A stretch of DNA of 64,000 nt from Dermatophagoides farinae (GCF_024713945.1 NC_134683.1:2284501-2348500), one strand, 5' to 3'. Shown: positions 40,085 to 49,430, numbered from the stretch's first letter. Notes: generated from the letters alone by a model not told the origin. Program-made: numbers and translations.

Positions 40085-41145
40085 AATAAAAAACCGCGAT
40101 GTAAAGAATTCATTCAAAATAGACTTGAATATTATATTGTCTTCTTTAAACAACAACAACAACAAGACTTTAGAAAAAGGAAACGGATCTAAGTCAAGTT
40201 AAGAATTGCTGTTGTTGTTGTTGTCGTCGTTTATTATTCTTGTCCATTGATTATGGTGAACAAAAAAAAAGTTCCACTTAAAACATTCGAATTCAAACAA
40301 CAACAACAACGTGTGTGAAATAGAAACAAATTAAAAGGATGAGAAAAAAAATATTTTTTTCAACTCTAGAATCAAATTCAAACACACACACACACACACG
40401 AAAAAATGCTATAGATAGATCTAGGTTCTGAACCGATCCAATTTTCAACAACAACAACAACAGCAAAAAAAATTGAGAAAAGAAATGCCATCATCATCAT
40501 CATCATTATCATCTATCATTATCATCAAAAAAGCAAGAGCCATTTGAACATGTGGACTGGAAGAAAGCAGGCAACAAAAAAGAAAAAAAAATCATCCACA
40601 AAACACCATTGAAATCTAAATAATTTTTTTAGGTCCTTAATAATAACAACAAAGAGACATTGAATTAATGTTAACCAATAGACAAACAACACACACACAC
40701 ACATACACGCGAAACATTCGTCAATTGACCAATAAGTGTTTCAGGATTGTTTTGTCTCTAAGAACAAAAAAAAACACGACACACACACACACGTTGTTCA
40801 CCTTTGATTATCAAAATTCAAAGTCATCGATCAATTTGATGAAGAAAAATGAGAACAAAAGCGAAAATTTTTTTTTGTTGATCAGTCTTTAAAGGAACAA
40901 AAAAAAATAAGTCTATCAAAGCAGCATAGCCTCTTATTGATGATGATGATGATGATGATGACTTCAAATAATTCGGAAAAAAATTGATGGTCCACGTAAG
41001 GACCGAAACTAATTTTTTTTTATTCAACAACACAGAACTATTGGAAAAAAAACCGCCACAAATAATCAGAGGAAAAAAAACAAGTCAAATTGAGATACAT
41101 TCAATCATATATATTCATGCATAGACAATGTGAATAAAAAAAAAA

Positions 41146-43856
41146 CTAACCATTTGAATTTTGTTGAAAATATCGGGCCATTTTGGCACCTATTTGTCTA
41201 CCTTCGTCACGGTAATTATTATCATCATCATCATTATCATCGTTATTATTGTCAATATTCATTATTGTATCATTTTTAGCCCATTCTAGTACCAATGGTC
41301 GACCATAAAGATGAGTACTTGCTGAAAGAGCATCGAATGCTCGCTTTTTTTTAAAGAAAAATAAAAATAAAAACTGAGCCGGTTATTGATTAGCAAAACT
41401 TACCTTAGCATCTTCTTTTGTGACAAAATCAACAAAACCAAAACCACGATATTGTGATGAACCAGCCAATTTTTTTGGTATTCGTACCGATTTAATCTGA
41501 CCAAATGAACTGATAATTACGAAAAAAAAAATTAAAAAATAGAATAAAAAAAATACATGTTTATAGGTGAACAAGCGCCATCTTTCGACAGGAATAGATA
41601 TAATACCTGAAAATTTTTCGAACATCTTCAACGGTAGCTTCGAATGGAATGTTTTTGACACAAATTTTGGATCCAGTTTGTTTTTGTCCAGAACGATTTT
41701 TACCAGAAAAGCTTTTTACCATCGCCGTTTGATTCGTTTTCGACGTTGTAGTTCGATTTGATAATTTAATCTCGATTGGATGACCATCCAATGTTGAATT
41801 CTGTAATTTTTTAATTGCTTCTTTTGCCATTTTGGATTTATAAAATTGAATGAAACCATAACCCATGGATAAAATTCCTTTGGCTGTTTTTTTCGTTGCA
41901 ATAGTGGCCGTATGAACAGGACCAATTTTATCTTCAAAATATTGGCGAAAATCTTCTTCAGTAGTATCGAAATTAAGATTTTTAACAAATATTGTTGAAC
42001 CATCTTCGATAATAATCTCTTCGGGTTTTTCATCCACCACATCTATTGATTTATCAGATGATTTAGCTGATGAACCAGAAAATATATCTTCAGGTGCCCA
42101 TTCTAAATATAATGGATAATGATTAAAATTACTGTAGGCTAATTTTTTGAATGCAAATTTAGCTTCATTCGATTCTTGCATTTCGACAATAGCTGTCAAT
42201 CCGTATGGTGGTAATATAACTCGATTAATTAAGCCGTATTTTTCAAATAATGTCTTGATCTCTTGTTCTTGAGTTTCGGATGGTAAATTTTTTACCAAAA
42301 TTGTTGTACGACTACGAGGACAATCAACACCACGTTCAAATGATTCAAGATGGACTTGATTTTTTAACAAAAATTGTTTAATTTCATTCACAATTTGTGC
42401 TTCACCCAATGCCATACGTACTGCTGCATTACCGGATTTACGATCCGATTTTGTTAGCAAATCCAATTTATTCATATTCAAATTTTTACTCATTATATCA
42501 GCCACAGCATTCGGACGTACAAATAATGTATTCCAACGTGTTTTATTCTGTGCATCTTGACGATTTTCTTCATTTTTGGCTTGTTTAAATGTTGAAGATT
42601 TTTTTCGTTGTTGTTCATCATTATCATCATTCATTTCATCATCCGATGGTGATGGTGGTGGTGGACCATTATAAGTGGATTCATTTTTCATATGTGCAGG
42701 TAATAAATGTATAAGACGACCTTGAAAATCGGTTTTATCCAATTGATTAAATGCTAGTATGGCATGTTCAGGAAACATGTATGTTACAAAAGCAAAACCT
42801 TTTGGTTTTTTTGTATACGAATCAATAGGCATATGAAGTTCGGTAATTGTGCCGAATTTTTCAAACAATTGTCGTAGATCATCTTCCATACATGTATAGG
42901 ATAGATTTCGAATAAAAATTCTACCAGATTCACTTATAGGTTCGGGCTGTTCTTTTTCTTGCTGTTCGTCATTATTTTGTTTGTCAATTTTTTTACCATT
43001 TTCTTCCATTATATTATCGGCTTTGTTTTGTTTTTGTTTCTCCATTTTAGTTATCTCAATTCGATGACCATCGATGAAACCACGATGTTTAATCATAGCT
43101 TGTTGTAGATCTAAAGCATTTTTAAATGATACATATGCAATTCCTTTTACATGTGGTACAAATCTCATGCTCATCGGTTTGATTGGTTTAAGAAATTCTT
43201 TTAATTGTGATTTTTTTATCTTGTATGGTAGGCCACGAATTTTCACAGTAAAATCGAATGTCTTTTTTATACGTTTTTCAACCGTTTTATCGTGATTATC
43301 TTCGTCAATTTCGTCTTGACCGACATCATCGTCATTATCATCATCATCACCGTGAACATTAGCGATAACATCATCTTTCCAGATTTCTTTACTTTTGTTA
43401 TTCGTATCAATGTTTCGTTGTAGACGAAGAAAATCTTCAAATTCAGGATCATTTCGAACTTCTTCGAATGGATCGATTTTTTTTCGTTTCTTTTTCTTTG
43501 TTTCATCGTCAAATGATTTTTCATCGCTAATTGTTGGCAATTTTTCTACTTTTTTATTCAAACGATAATTATCGACAATTTTCACGGTTATTTTAGAAGT
43601 ATGAATAAATGTTCGATTGAAATAATCCACTGCATTCTGTGCCTGTTCTGATTGTTTGTAACCAATGAATGCATTTCTTTTATCTTGCCGTAGTTGAATA
43701 TCGGTTATTTCACCTTTTTCGGCAAATTTTTGTTGCAATACATCTTGAGTAATCTATAAAGATTGAAAACAAAAAAAAATATTGATTAAAATTATTAAAT
43801 TAGGAATAATAATAAATTACATTTTTAGGCAAATTTTCAATGAATATTCGTGACAT
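41146..43856 (-). CDS. RBM19: RBM19/Mrd1, multiple-RRM pre-rRNA processing protein
   Basis: Four exons on the minus strand: 43856-43821, 43753-41607, 41509-41404 and 41343-41146 (stop TAG). All junctions are GT...AG, and the lengths sum to 2487 nt, giving 828 residues. Six RRM domains are readable, roughly at residues 2-75, 180-248, 290-364, 495-565, 598-677 and 707-785. Their RNP2/RNP1-type motifs include RIFIRNL...KGFAFVTY in RRM3, IFVKNLNF...GYGFIQF in RRM5 and ICVKNIPF...GFGFVDF in RRM6. Acidic and lysine-rich linkers separate RRM1 from RRM2 and RRM3 from RRM4. Six RRMs with this spacing and length identify RBM19 (yeast Mrd1 has five), a nucleolar factor that binds pre-rRNA and U3-associated processing complexes for 18S rRNA maturation. 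The start is the first ATG before RRM1. Exon 1 encodes only the first 12 residues. Confidence 0.95.
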
Positions 43857-43928
43857 TGTTCCTGAAACGGATTGTTTGTTTACAATCGAATTGAAAACAA
43901 GCGCGTGTTATATCAATAATTTTTTGGG

Positions 43929-43934
43929 CACGTG
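43929..43934. promoter_or_regulatory. Palindromic E-box CACGTG upstream of RBM19
   Basis: A canonical CACGTG lies 73 bp before the RBM19 start codon. Myc/Max and other bHLH-zip factors bind this site and commonly drive ribosome-biogenesis genes. Placement fits, but a six-base match can occur by chance. Confidence 0.45.
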
Positions 43935-44100
43935 GGTCATCTATTTCGATTCGAATAGCTATGCAAAATAGAATCCACCTGCCGTATCAGGATCATGAAA
44001 CTGATTCGACTGATTTTGAATGGAATTCTTTCAGATAAAATTCATAAAATAAATTAGATAACGAATAGAATTTTATTCAATTAATTTGACAATGACAAAT

Positions 44101-44106
44101 TTTATT
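44101..44106 (-). terminator. Polyadenylation signal AATAAA of the UPF0390-like gene
   Basis: AATAAA on the minus strand, about 42 bases past the stop codon of the small gene at 44148-44475. Confidence 0.5.
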
Positions 44107-44147
44107 TACAAAAAAAAATAATGAAAAACAACGATAATAATCAACGA

Positions 44148-44475
44148 TTATGATGATTTCAATGCATTTCGATCAATTTTTGTGGATGGTTCGCCAAATT
44201 TCTGTGCCATTCCTCGAGCTTCAGCTTCAATTGTTTTGTTTATTTCTTTGGTCACTTCATGTTGAAGTTTTTGTCCCTGTGTAATCGGTTTAGGTTTTTT
44301 ATTTGGAACTGTTGTTTTGGAAAAAAAATATTGATTTGATAAGATGAGATTTAAACTTGAATACAAATCGAACCATCATACCTTTTGATTTCTTTTTCTG
44401 TACACCACGATGTACAGAGGCTTTTTTAATATTGCCAGGCAATTTTGTTTTGACCTTTAATTTTCCTTGTGCCAT
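44148..44475 (-). CDS. UPF0390 family protein (Leydig cell tumour 10 kDa protein homologue-like)
   Basis: Two exons: 44475-44382 (donor AAAAG|GTATGA) and 44308-44148 (acceptor AACAG). They join as G|TT to give Val, for an 84-residue, strongly basic protein. It begins MAQGKLKVK, continues with a Lys-rich segment, and has a central QGQKLQHEVTKEINKTIEAE helix-like stretch. The MAQG start, the basic N-terminus, the short length and the QxxKL/K-N-K-I pattern fit the UPF0390 (DUF2462) family that includes human C19orf53. The molecular role of that family is poorly defined; a nucleolar or ribosome-linked role would be inference. It lies about 290 bp upstream of RBM19 on the same strand and 233 bp from the divergent gene at 44709. 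Confidence 0.75.
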
Positions 44476-44708
44476 TTTATTTTGTTGATTGAAATTTGAT
44501 TAATTTAAAAATAATAAATGTGTTGATGATGAAAACTCGTGGCAGAAAACAAGCAAAACACTTTGCCCGAGAAAGATTTCTTTACTTTATTTTCGGAACA
44601 TTTCTTTCTATTTTATCGATTCGTTTGTTTTGATCATCATTGAATAATAATGCATATTTAGTGGCAGCAACATTTCATTTCGAATTCGAAAAAACTTGAA
44701 CTTGAAAA
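44476..44708. promoter_or_regulatory. Shared divergent promoter region
   Basis: A 233-bp gap separates the start codons of the UPF0390-like gene (-) and the CtIP-like gene (+). It must hold both 5' UTRs and a bidirectional or back-to-back promoter. I see no TATA box; the sequence is free of microsatellites. Confidence 0.6.
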
Positions 44709-46052
44709 ATGGATTTAATCAACGATCATGAGAACTATGAAGATGATTCACTTGAAGATGAACAAGATGTAATTGAAATACCTGAATCACCAATGACTGT
44801 CGATATGAATAATGATAATTATTCCATCCGTGATTGTTTTGTATCAAAACAACAAGAAATGAAAAATTCTTTATTCACAAATGTATCAGACCATCCTGGT
44901 CTTCCATCGGATATTATAGTGATTGATCAACCTGGAAAAATTATAGATAAACGCAATAGAATTCGAATGAAAAGCAGCACATTTGGTCGAATGAAATTCA
45001 AAGATTTTAAACAAGCCAAAAAGAAAATTGAATCAGAAAAATCTTTTATAAAATCTGTAAACAATGTATGCTCAATGTCTGTAACGAAAAATATGAAAAA
45101 AGTGAAGAATACGTTGGCTGTTTTGATGTCAAATTTTGATAAAATGGACCACCACTCAACATCTACAAGACAAGATGAATCTATCTCTGAAAATCTTCTC
45201 AAAACAAATGAAACAATTATTCAATCTCCACAAATGTTGGCTGAGAATTCATTTTTTTCAAATGAATCGAATCATTTATCGGAATCGAATAGTAGCGATT
45301 CGATTGAAAGCGAACAAATACTCAGCTCCATCTCATCAAATCAAATGAATCATAATGACTTTAATCATAATGAGTCGATTTCACGCCCTTTAGTTAGTGC
45401 AAATGAATCAATACTTGATTACCATAGTATTGATGATGACGATGATTATGATGCACCAACTATCTTGGCGGATAAAACCATAGATCCAAATCAATCACAA
45501 TTCAATGAAACAACTTTGTTGGAAAATTCGTCAAATATAATTAATGAAACCATAATTATGGATGATGATTCTTTAGATTCTACTTCATCTTCTTCCACTG
45601 GTGATAAATGTCCAATATCATCAGCAGTAACGACAAATGAAAATATTCAACCAAAAAGTAGCCGAGATGATTTTTTCAATCAACATGATGATGATGATAA
45701 TGATACTGGTGAAATCAAATTAAAAGTTTTCAAAGATAAAAAATCAGCCAAAATAAAACAAACAGAAGGCGAACAAAATGTTCAACCGATTATCGAACGT
45801 GATTATCAATGTGATGGTTTGTTTAGATTATTGTGTCATAATTGCCAAAATTATTATGGATCAAGACAATTATCAGTGACTAAATTGCATTCATTATTGG
45901 ATGATTGTGCTAAACATCGTGGCTATCGTTCTGCATATCGTTCACCACCACGTTTTTGGGACATGGATTTCATCGATAATGGAACCAATTCCATAAATGA
46001 TGAACAAACAAAAAAAAGAATAACGAAAATCGAAAGAAAAAATCTTAAATAA
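44709..46052 (+). CDS. CtIP/Sae2/Ctp1-like DNA end-resection factor (diverged)
   Basis: A single-exon frame of 447 residues. Most of it is low-complexity Ser/Asn/Asp-rich sequence with acidic patches, as in CtIP-family proteins. The last ~85 residues are the informative part: Cys376-x2-Cys379, Cys400-x2-His403-Arg, then Ser412-Pro413 and Phe416-Trp417-Asp. This reproduces the CtIP C-terminal pattern CxxC...CSRHR...TPxxFW, including a Ser-Pro at the position of the CDK-phosphorylated Thr-Pro (T847 in human CtIP). From family knowledge, that domain stimulates MRE11-RAD50-NBS1 nuclease to start homologous recombination, with CDK phosphorylation restricting it to S/G2. The length lies between Ctp1/Sae2 (about 300-350) and human CtIP (about 900). 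I cannot recognise the N-terminal tetramerisation coiled coil. Homology is inferred from the short C-terminal motif only; the zinc-site reading is also inference. Confidence 0.62.
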   Translation: MDLINDHENYEDDSLEDEQDVIEIPESPMTVDMNNDNYSIRDCFVSKQQEMKNSLFTNVSDHPGLPSDIIVIDQPGKIIDKRNRIRMKSSTFGRMKFKDFKQAKKKIESEKSFIKSVNNVCSMSVTKNMKKVKNTLAVLMSNFDKMDHHSTSTRQDESISENLLKTNETIIQSPQMLAENSFFSNESNHLSESNSSDSIESEQILSSISSNQMNHNDFNHNESISRPLVSANESILDYHSIDDDDDYDAPTILADKTIDPNQSQFNETTLLENSSNIINETIIMDDDSLDSTSSSSTGDKCPISSAVTTNENIQPKSSRDDFFNQHDDDDNDTGEIKLKVFKDKKSAKIKQTEGEQNVQPIIERDYQCDGLFRLLCHNCQNYYGSRQLSVTKLHSLLDDCAKHRGYRSAYRSPPRFWDMDFIDNGTNSINDEQTKKRITKIERKNLK

Positions 46053-46288
46053 AACAAACAAAAGAATTTTTCTTGAAACTTGGCGCGCGCTCTTTTCGAG
46101 ACAGCGCCCAAATTTTACCCATGTCTGTATAAATAGCCACAATTCTTGCAAACAAGAACAAAAAAAAAATTCCAAAGCATTTATTTCATTTGTATTATAA
46201 TTTTAATGTTTGTTTGATTGATTTAAGATTTTATTCTGTGAAAAAAAAATTATCCTAAAGTGGTCTAGAGACGATATATAACACCACA
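46053..46288. promoter_or_regulatory. Spacer between CtIP-like gene and PGGT1B, with TATA box
   Basis: TATAAATAG lies at 46128-46136, about 153 bp before the PGGT1B start. A G+C-rich TTGGCGCGCGC element at about 46080-46090 and a nearby CAGCGCCCAA resemble E2F-type sites. The 3' UTR of the CtIP-like gene must end within this 236-bp gap. Confidence 0.45.
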
Positions 46289-47583
46289 ATGACTATAAAA
46301 ATTGATGAAAGAAAACGGGAATTGTTGATAAAATATATGATTAAAAAATTTGATAAAATATTTTCAATCGATGATAATAACCGGTAAAATGATCATCATA
46401 ATTTTTTTTGATTAATAAATTCATTGATTGATTGATTATTTTTCCATTTTACAAATATTTTATTTATTTATAGTTTAATGTTGATATTTTTTCTCATATC
46501 TGGTCTGGATTTAATCAACAGTTTGGATGAATTAAGTGATACAAGAAAATGTGAAATAATCGATTCCATATATGAACATCAATTACATCCAGAAAATGAT
46601 GAAGATATTAGTGATGGAAAATTTGGTTTCACTTGTCATCGATCAGCTATTGGACGTACAGAATATAAATATGATTATTCTAATCTTTCTTTAACTTATT
46701 GTGCCTTAATTTCATTGATTATTCTTGGTGATCAACTTGATCGTGTTAATCGTAATGCAATTATTAGTGGTATTCGTCATCATCAACAAAATGATGGAAG
46801 GTAATTTTTTGAATTTCTATGGTGTGTATAGATCTCAAATAGATGAATTAATTGAGAATTATTATCTTATAAAACATAGATTTATTCAATCATTGATTGA
46901 AGAAGAATCCGATATACGAATAGTATATTGTGCTGTTGCCGTCTGTTATATTCTTCAAGATTGGTCATCAGTTAATCGTGATACAATTATTGCTCATATA
47001 AAATCGTGTCAGAATTATGAAAATGCATTTGGACAAACGATTGGTGCTGAAGCACATGCTGGTTCAACATTCTGTGCTATTGCTTCTCTTGAATTGATGG
47101 GCCAATTGAATGATGTTTATGATCAACGAAAACGTCAATTGATTGCCGAATGGTGTCTACATCGTCAAGTGACTGGATTTCAGGGTCGACCACATAAAGA
47201 TCCGGATACATGTTATTCATTTTGGGTCGGTGCTACACTTACAATGTTGAATTCATTTCAATTTATTGATGATCAATTGCATTCCGAATTCTTATCAACA
47301 ACATTCGATTATGATGGCGGTGGATTTGGAAAATATCCCGATACATCATCAGGTAATTTCTTTACAATATATCATCATCAATTAAATATCGAAATAACTT
47401 TATATTCATTTCATAGATGTTTTACATACATATTTTGGACTGGCTGCATTATCACTACGAGTTTATAATCGAATCAATACCGAAATGGATGTTCAATCAA
47501 TTTATCCAGCATTAAATATTAGCCAACGAGCTTACAAACATTTATGTTCAATCCATTCTGAATGGAATGGTGGTCAGTCCTGA
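46289..47583 (+). CDS. PGGT1B: Geranylgeranyltransferase type I beta subunit
   Basis: Four exons: 46289-46383, 46474-46800, 46880-47352 and 47417-47583. Introns of 64-90 nt are GT...AG, and the total is 1062 nt, giving 353 residues (human 377). The protein shows the prenyltransferase beta-subunit alpha-alpha barrel signature. An ISGLDLINSLD block comes early, followed by YCALISLIILGD, VYCAVAVCYIL, a GAEAHAGSTFCAIASL repeat and GFQGRPHKDPDTCYSFW. The zinc ligands are visible: Asp and Cys in DTCYSFW and His in the final exon's VLHTYFG. The enzyme, with the FNTA alpha subunit, transfers geranylgeranyl from GGPP to CaaL-type C-terminal cysteines of Rho/Rac-type GTPases in the cytosol. The exon 2 to 3 junction skips an in-frame stop and restores DG-x-F, as in the family. 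A nearer AG at 46830 would leave a 30-nt intron and is unlikely. Confidence 0.94.
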
Positions 47584-47611
47584 TTGTTATTGTGAACAAA
47601 AAAAAGTTTGA

Positions 47612-47617
47612 AATAAA
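47612..47617 (+). terminator. Polyadenylation signal AATAAA of PGGT1B
   Basis: AATAAA 28 bases after the stop codon, followed by an A-run. Confidence 0.5.
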
Positions 47618-48105
47618 AAAAAAATTTTTTCAAATTAAAAATTTAACCATGTCATGTTGTTTACGAATATATCCAGCCTTGTGCGTTTGTGTGTTATAAA
47701 ATCACTGCATCACAGAGACGAAAGTCTGCGGTGTACACTGCAAGGTTAACAAAAATTCAATTTTGCAGTTTACCCTGTAATGAAGGGACCGTTCATATAC
47801 AAAAAAAAGAAAATAAATTGAAACAATTGTACTAGAAATTGAAAGTTAGTGAAATATCATAAAATGAGACAAACCCGAAATATTGGTTAACATTTGTGAT
47901 GAAACAAAGTCAGTACCAAATAATCATCATAACTCGATATGGTTGAGAATTTCATGATTTGCACAAAGACAGCGAGTAGAAAAAGTCAACACATGAAGTG
48001 TTGTGTGATTTAAATGATAGTTGTAATTTTAAATTCGTTTTTGTCGTTCGATCAATAAAGTCATATTTTGATATTCGAGATTAATTTGTTTAATAAATAA
48101 TAAAT
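47618..48105. other. Intergenic, no gene seen
   Basis: Relatively complex AT-rich sequence with few microsatellites, unlike the deserts. It contains a GCAGTTTACCCTG motif at 47765-47777 that recurs near 50591. No open frame with splice support. Confidence 0.55.
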
Positions 48106-48774
48106 AATTGGGGGGCAACTTTATAAATGATCAGCAATTATGCTCCGAATCACTATCCTCCCCAACAAATAGATTTTATAAGCAAGGGGGAGGCCAATTT
48201 ATAAGTGATTGTCCACTATCCACCCCCAACACTGACTATTTTTTAAATTAATTTATGTGTAATGTGTAAATGTGTATTTGATAATTGGGGGGCAAATTTA
48301 TAAATGATCGGACAATGCGCTCCGAATCACTATCCTCCCCAACAAATAGGTTTTATAAGTGAGGGGGAGGCAAATTTATAAGTGATTATGCGCAAACCAC
48401 TATCCACCCCCAACACTGACTATTTTTTAAATTACATTATGCGCAAGTGTAAATGTGTATTTGATAATTGGGGGGCAAATTTATAAGTGATTGTCCACTA
48501 TCCTCCCCAACAAATAGGTTTTATAAGTGAGGGGGAGGCAAATTTATAAGTGATTATGCGCAAACCACTATCCACCCCCAACACTGACTACTTTTTAAAT
48601 TACTTTATGCGCAAGTGTGTATGTGTATATGAATAATTGGGGGGCAAATTTATAAGTGATTGTCCACTATCCTCCCCAACAAATAGATTTTATAAGTGAG
48701 GGGGAGGCAAATTTATAAGTGATTATGCGCAAACCACTATCCACCCCCAACACTGACTATTTTTTATATTAACC
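48106..48774. repeat. Tandem satellite, ~170-183-bp units
   Basis: Four units begin at AATTGGGGGG at 48106, 48283, 48466 and 48635, spaced 177, 183 and 169 bp. Each unit contains two related halves. Each half opens with a G-run (GGGGGGCAAATTTATAA or GGGGGAGGCAAATTTATAA) and ends with a C-run (CCACTATCCTCCCC or CCACTATCCACCCCC). Length differences come mainly from the segment after TTTATAAGTGATT. A diverged half-unit lies at about 48846-48906. The paired G and C runs within a half could fold back on each other. Confidence 0.92.
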
Positions 48775-48811
48775 CAGGCGGCCGCGATGGGATTTGAACC
48801 GACGTCGAATG
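48771..48811 (-). other. tRNA-like remnant with B-box promoter element
   Basis: On the minus strand GGTTCAAATCC (48800-48790) is a perfect match to the RNA polymerase III B-box/T-loop, followed by a G+C-rich ATCGCGGCCGCC that could be an acceptor-stem remnant. The T-stem pairs only partly, and no A-box, anticodon arm or D-arm is visible within the expected distance. It is therefore not a tRNA gene; a tRNA-derived SINE or tRNA pseudogene end is the better reading. Confidence 0.4.
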
Positions 48812-48845
48812 TGTATATGCGTGTATATGTGTTAATGTGTGTAAA

Positions 48846-48906
48846 TGGGGGAGGCAAATTTATAAATGATGGGGTAATTTTCCCCCAAACCATTATCCTC
48901 CCCCAT
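48846..48906. repeat. Diverged half-unit of the G/C-run satellite
   Basis: GGGGGAGGCAAATTTATAAATGAT ... CCATTATCCTCCCCC. This is the same G-run/C-run half-unit as the array at 48106-48774, separated from it by the tRNA-like segment. Confidence 0.75.
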
Positions 48907-48957
48907 AATATAGAACGTAATTATGGTCGTATATAATAATCATATTTTACGACATTA

Positions 48958-49167
48958 CAGAAATAATTCGCTTAATGCTGCCTCGATTAGCGCTGTTTCG
49001 ATATAACGCTGTGCAATTACATTACATTGCAATACATTGTTAGATTGTATATGAAGAGTAAAAATTCATTATGTAAATTATGCAAAAATAACCCCACTTT
49101 GCGCTGTTGTTTCGCTTTACGCTCAATATTTTTGGAACGTAACCCCGCGTTAAGCGGGGTTTTACTG
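48958..49167. mobile_element. Pogo/Tigger-type MITE
   Basis: A ~210-bp element flanked by TA on both sides (48956-48957 and 49168-49169). The left end is CAGAAATAATTCGCTTAATGC. The right end read inward is CAGTAAAACCCCGCTTAACGC, an imperfect inverted repeat of about 21 bp. The CAGT...CGCTTAACGC-like ends and TA target duplication are typical of non-autonomous pogo/Tigger elements of the Tc1/mariner group. It has no coding capacity; open frames across it are incidental. Confidence 0.65.
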
Positions 49168-49333
49168 TAAATATTGTAAATACTGTAAACACTCTCAGAA
49201 GTGAGGACTGAAGAAGAAGCATAGAAAATAGTTACGAAAAAATGAGAGAAAATTTGTACAGCCAAAGTAACAATGTTGGAAGCATAGAAATGAACCATGA
49301 GCTGTAGCAAAAATCGGGTGGTGAACGATTTAT

Positions 49334-49430
49334 TCGATAGTATCCCGATTTTTTTCGATTGTTTTTAGTTTAAACAAATCACGTGAGTATCATGATAATC
49401 GATAGTATCCAGATTTTTTTTGATTGTTTT
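49334..49430 (+). repeat. Short direct repeat pair
   Basis: TCGATAGTATCCCGATTTTT at 49334 and TCGATAGTATCCAGATTTTT at 49399, each continuing into a T-rich GATTGTTTT stretch. The copies are about 32 bp long and 65 bp apart. Confidence 0.85.

Larger units (their letters stand above)
29051..41145. other. Gene-poor spacer, microsatellite-rich
   Basis: AT-rich spacer. A non-repetitive 240-base segment flanks the retroelement at 29090-29330. Simple repeats then dominate, including (ATC)n, (CAA)n, (CA)n, (CT)n and long poly-A/T. Reading frames are repeat-encoded. One non-repetitive island at about 38520-38710 is open on both strands and has no supporting splice sites. The right end should contain the 3' UTR of the minus-strand RBM19 gene. 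Confidence 0.55.

Noticed and set aside
46801-46830. Shorter PGGT1B intron using the AG at 46830
   Set aside because: It keeps the frame, but a 30-nt intron is below any other here and it would add about 16 residues absent from the family. The acceptor at 46879 gives the expected DG-x-F junction.
48106-48774. CRISPR-like array
   Set aside because: The genome is eukaryotic. The units are long, directly repeated satellite monomers with no unique spacers.
48771-48811. Functional tRNA gene
   Set aside because: Only the B-box side is present. No A-box, D-arm or anticodon arm and an imperfect T-stem.
49017-49310. Minus-strand frame of 97 residues
   Set aside because: It overlaps the MITE terminal repeats and has no protein resemblance, so I treat it as a shadow of the transposon.
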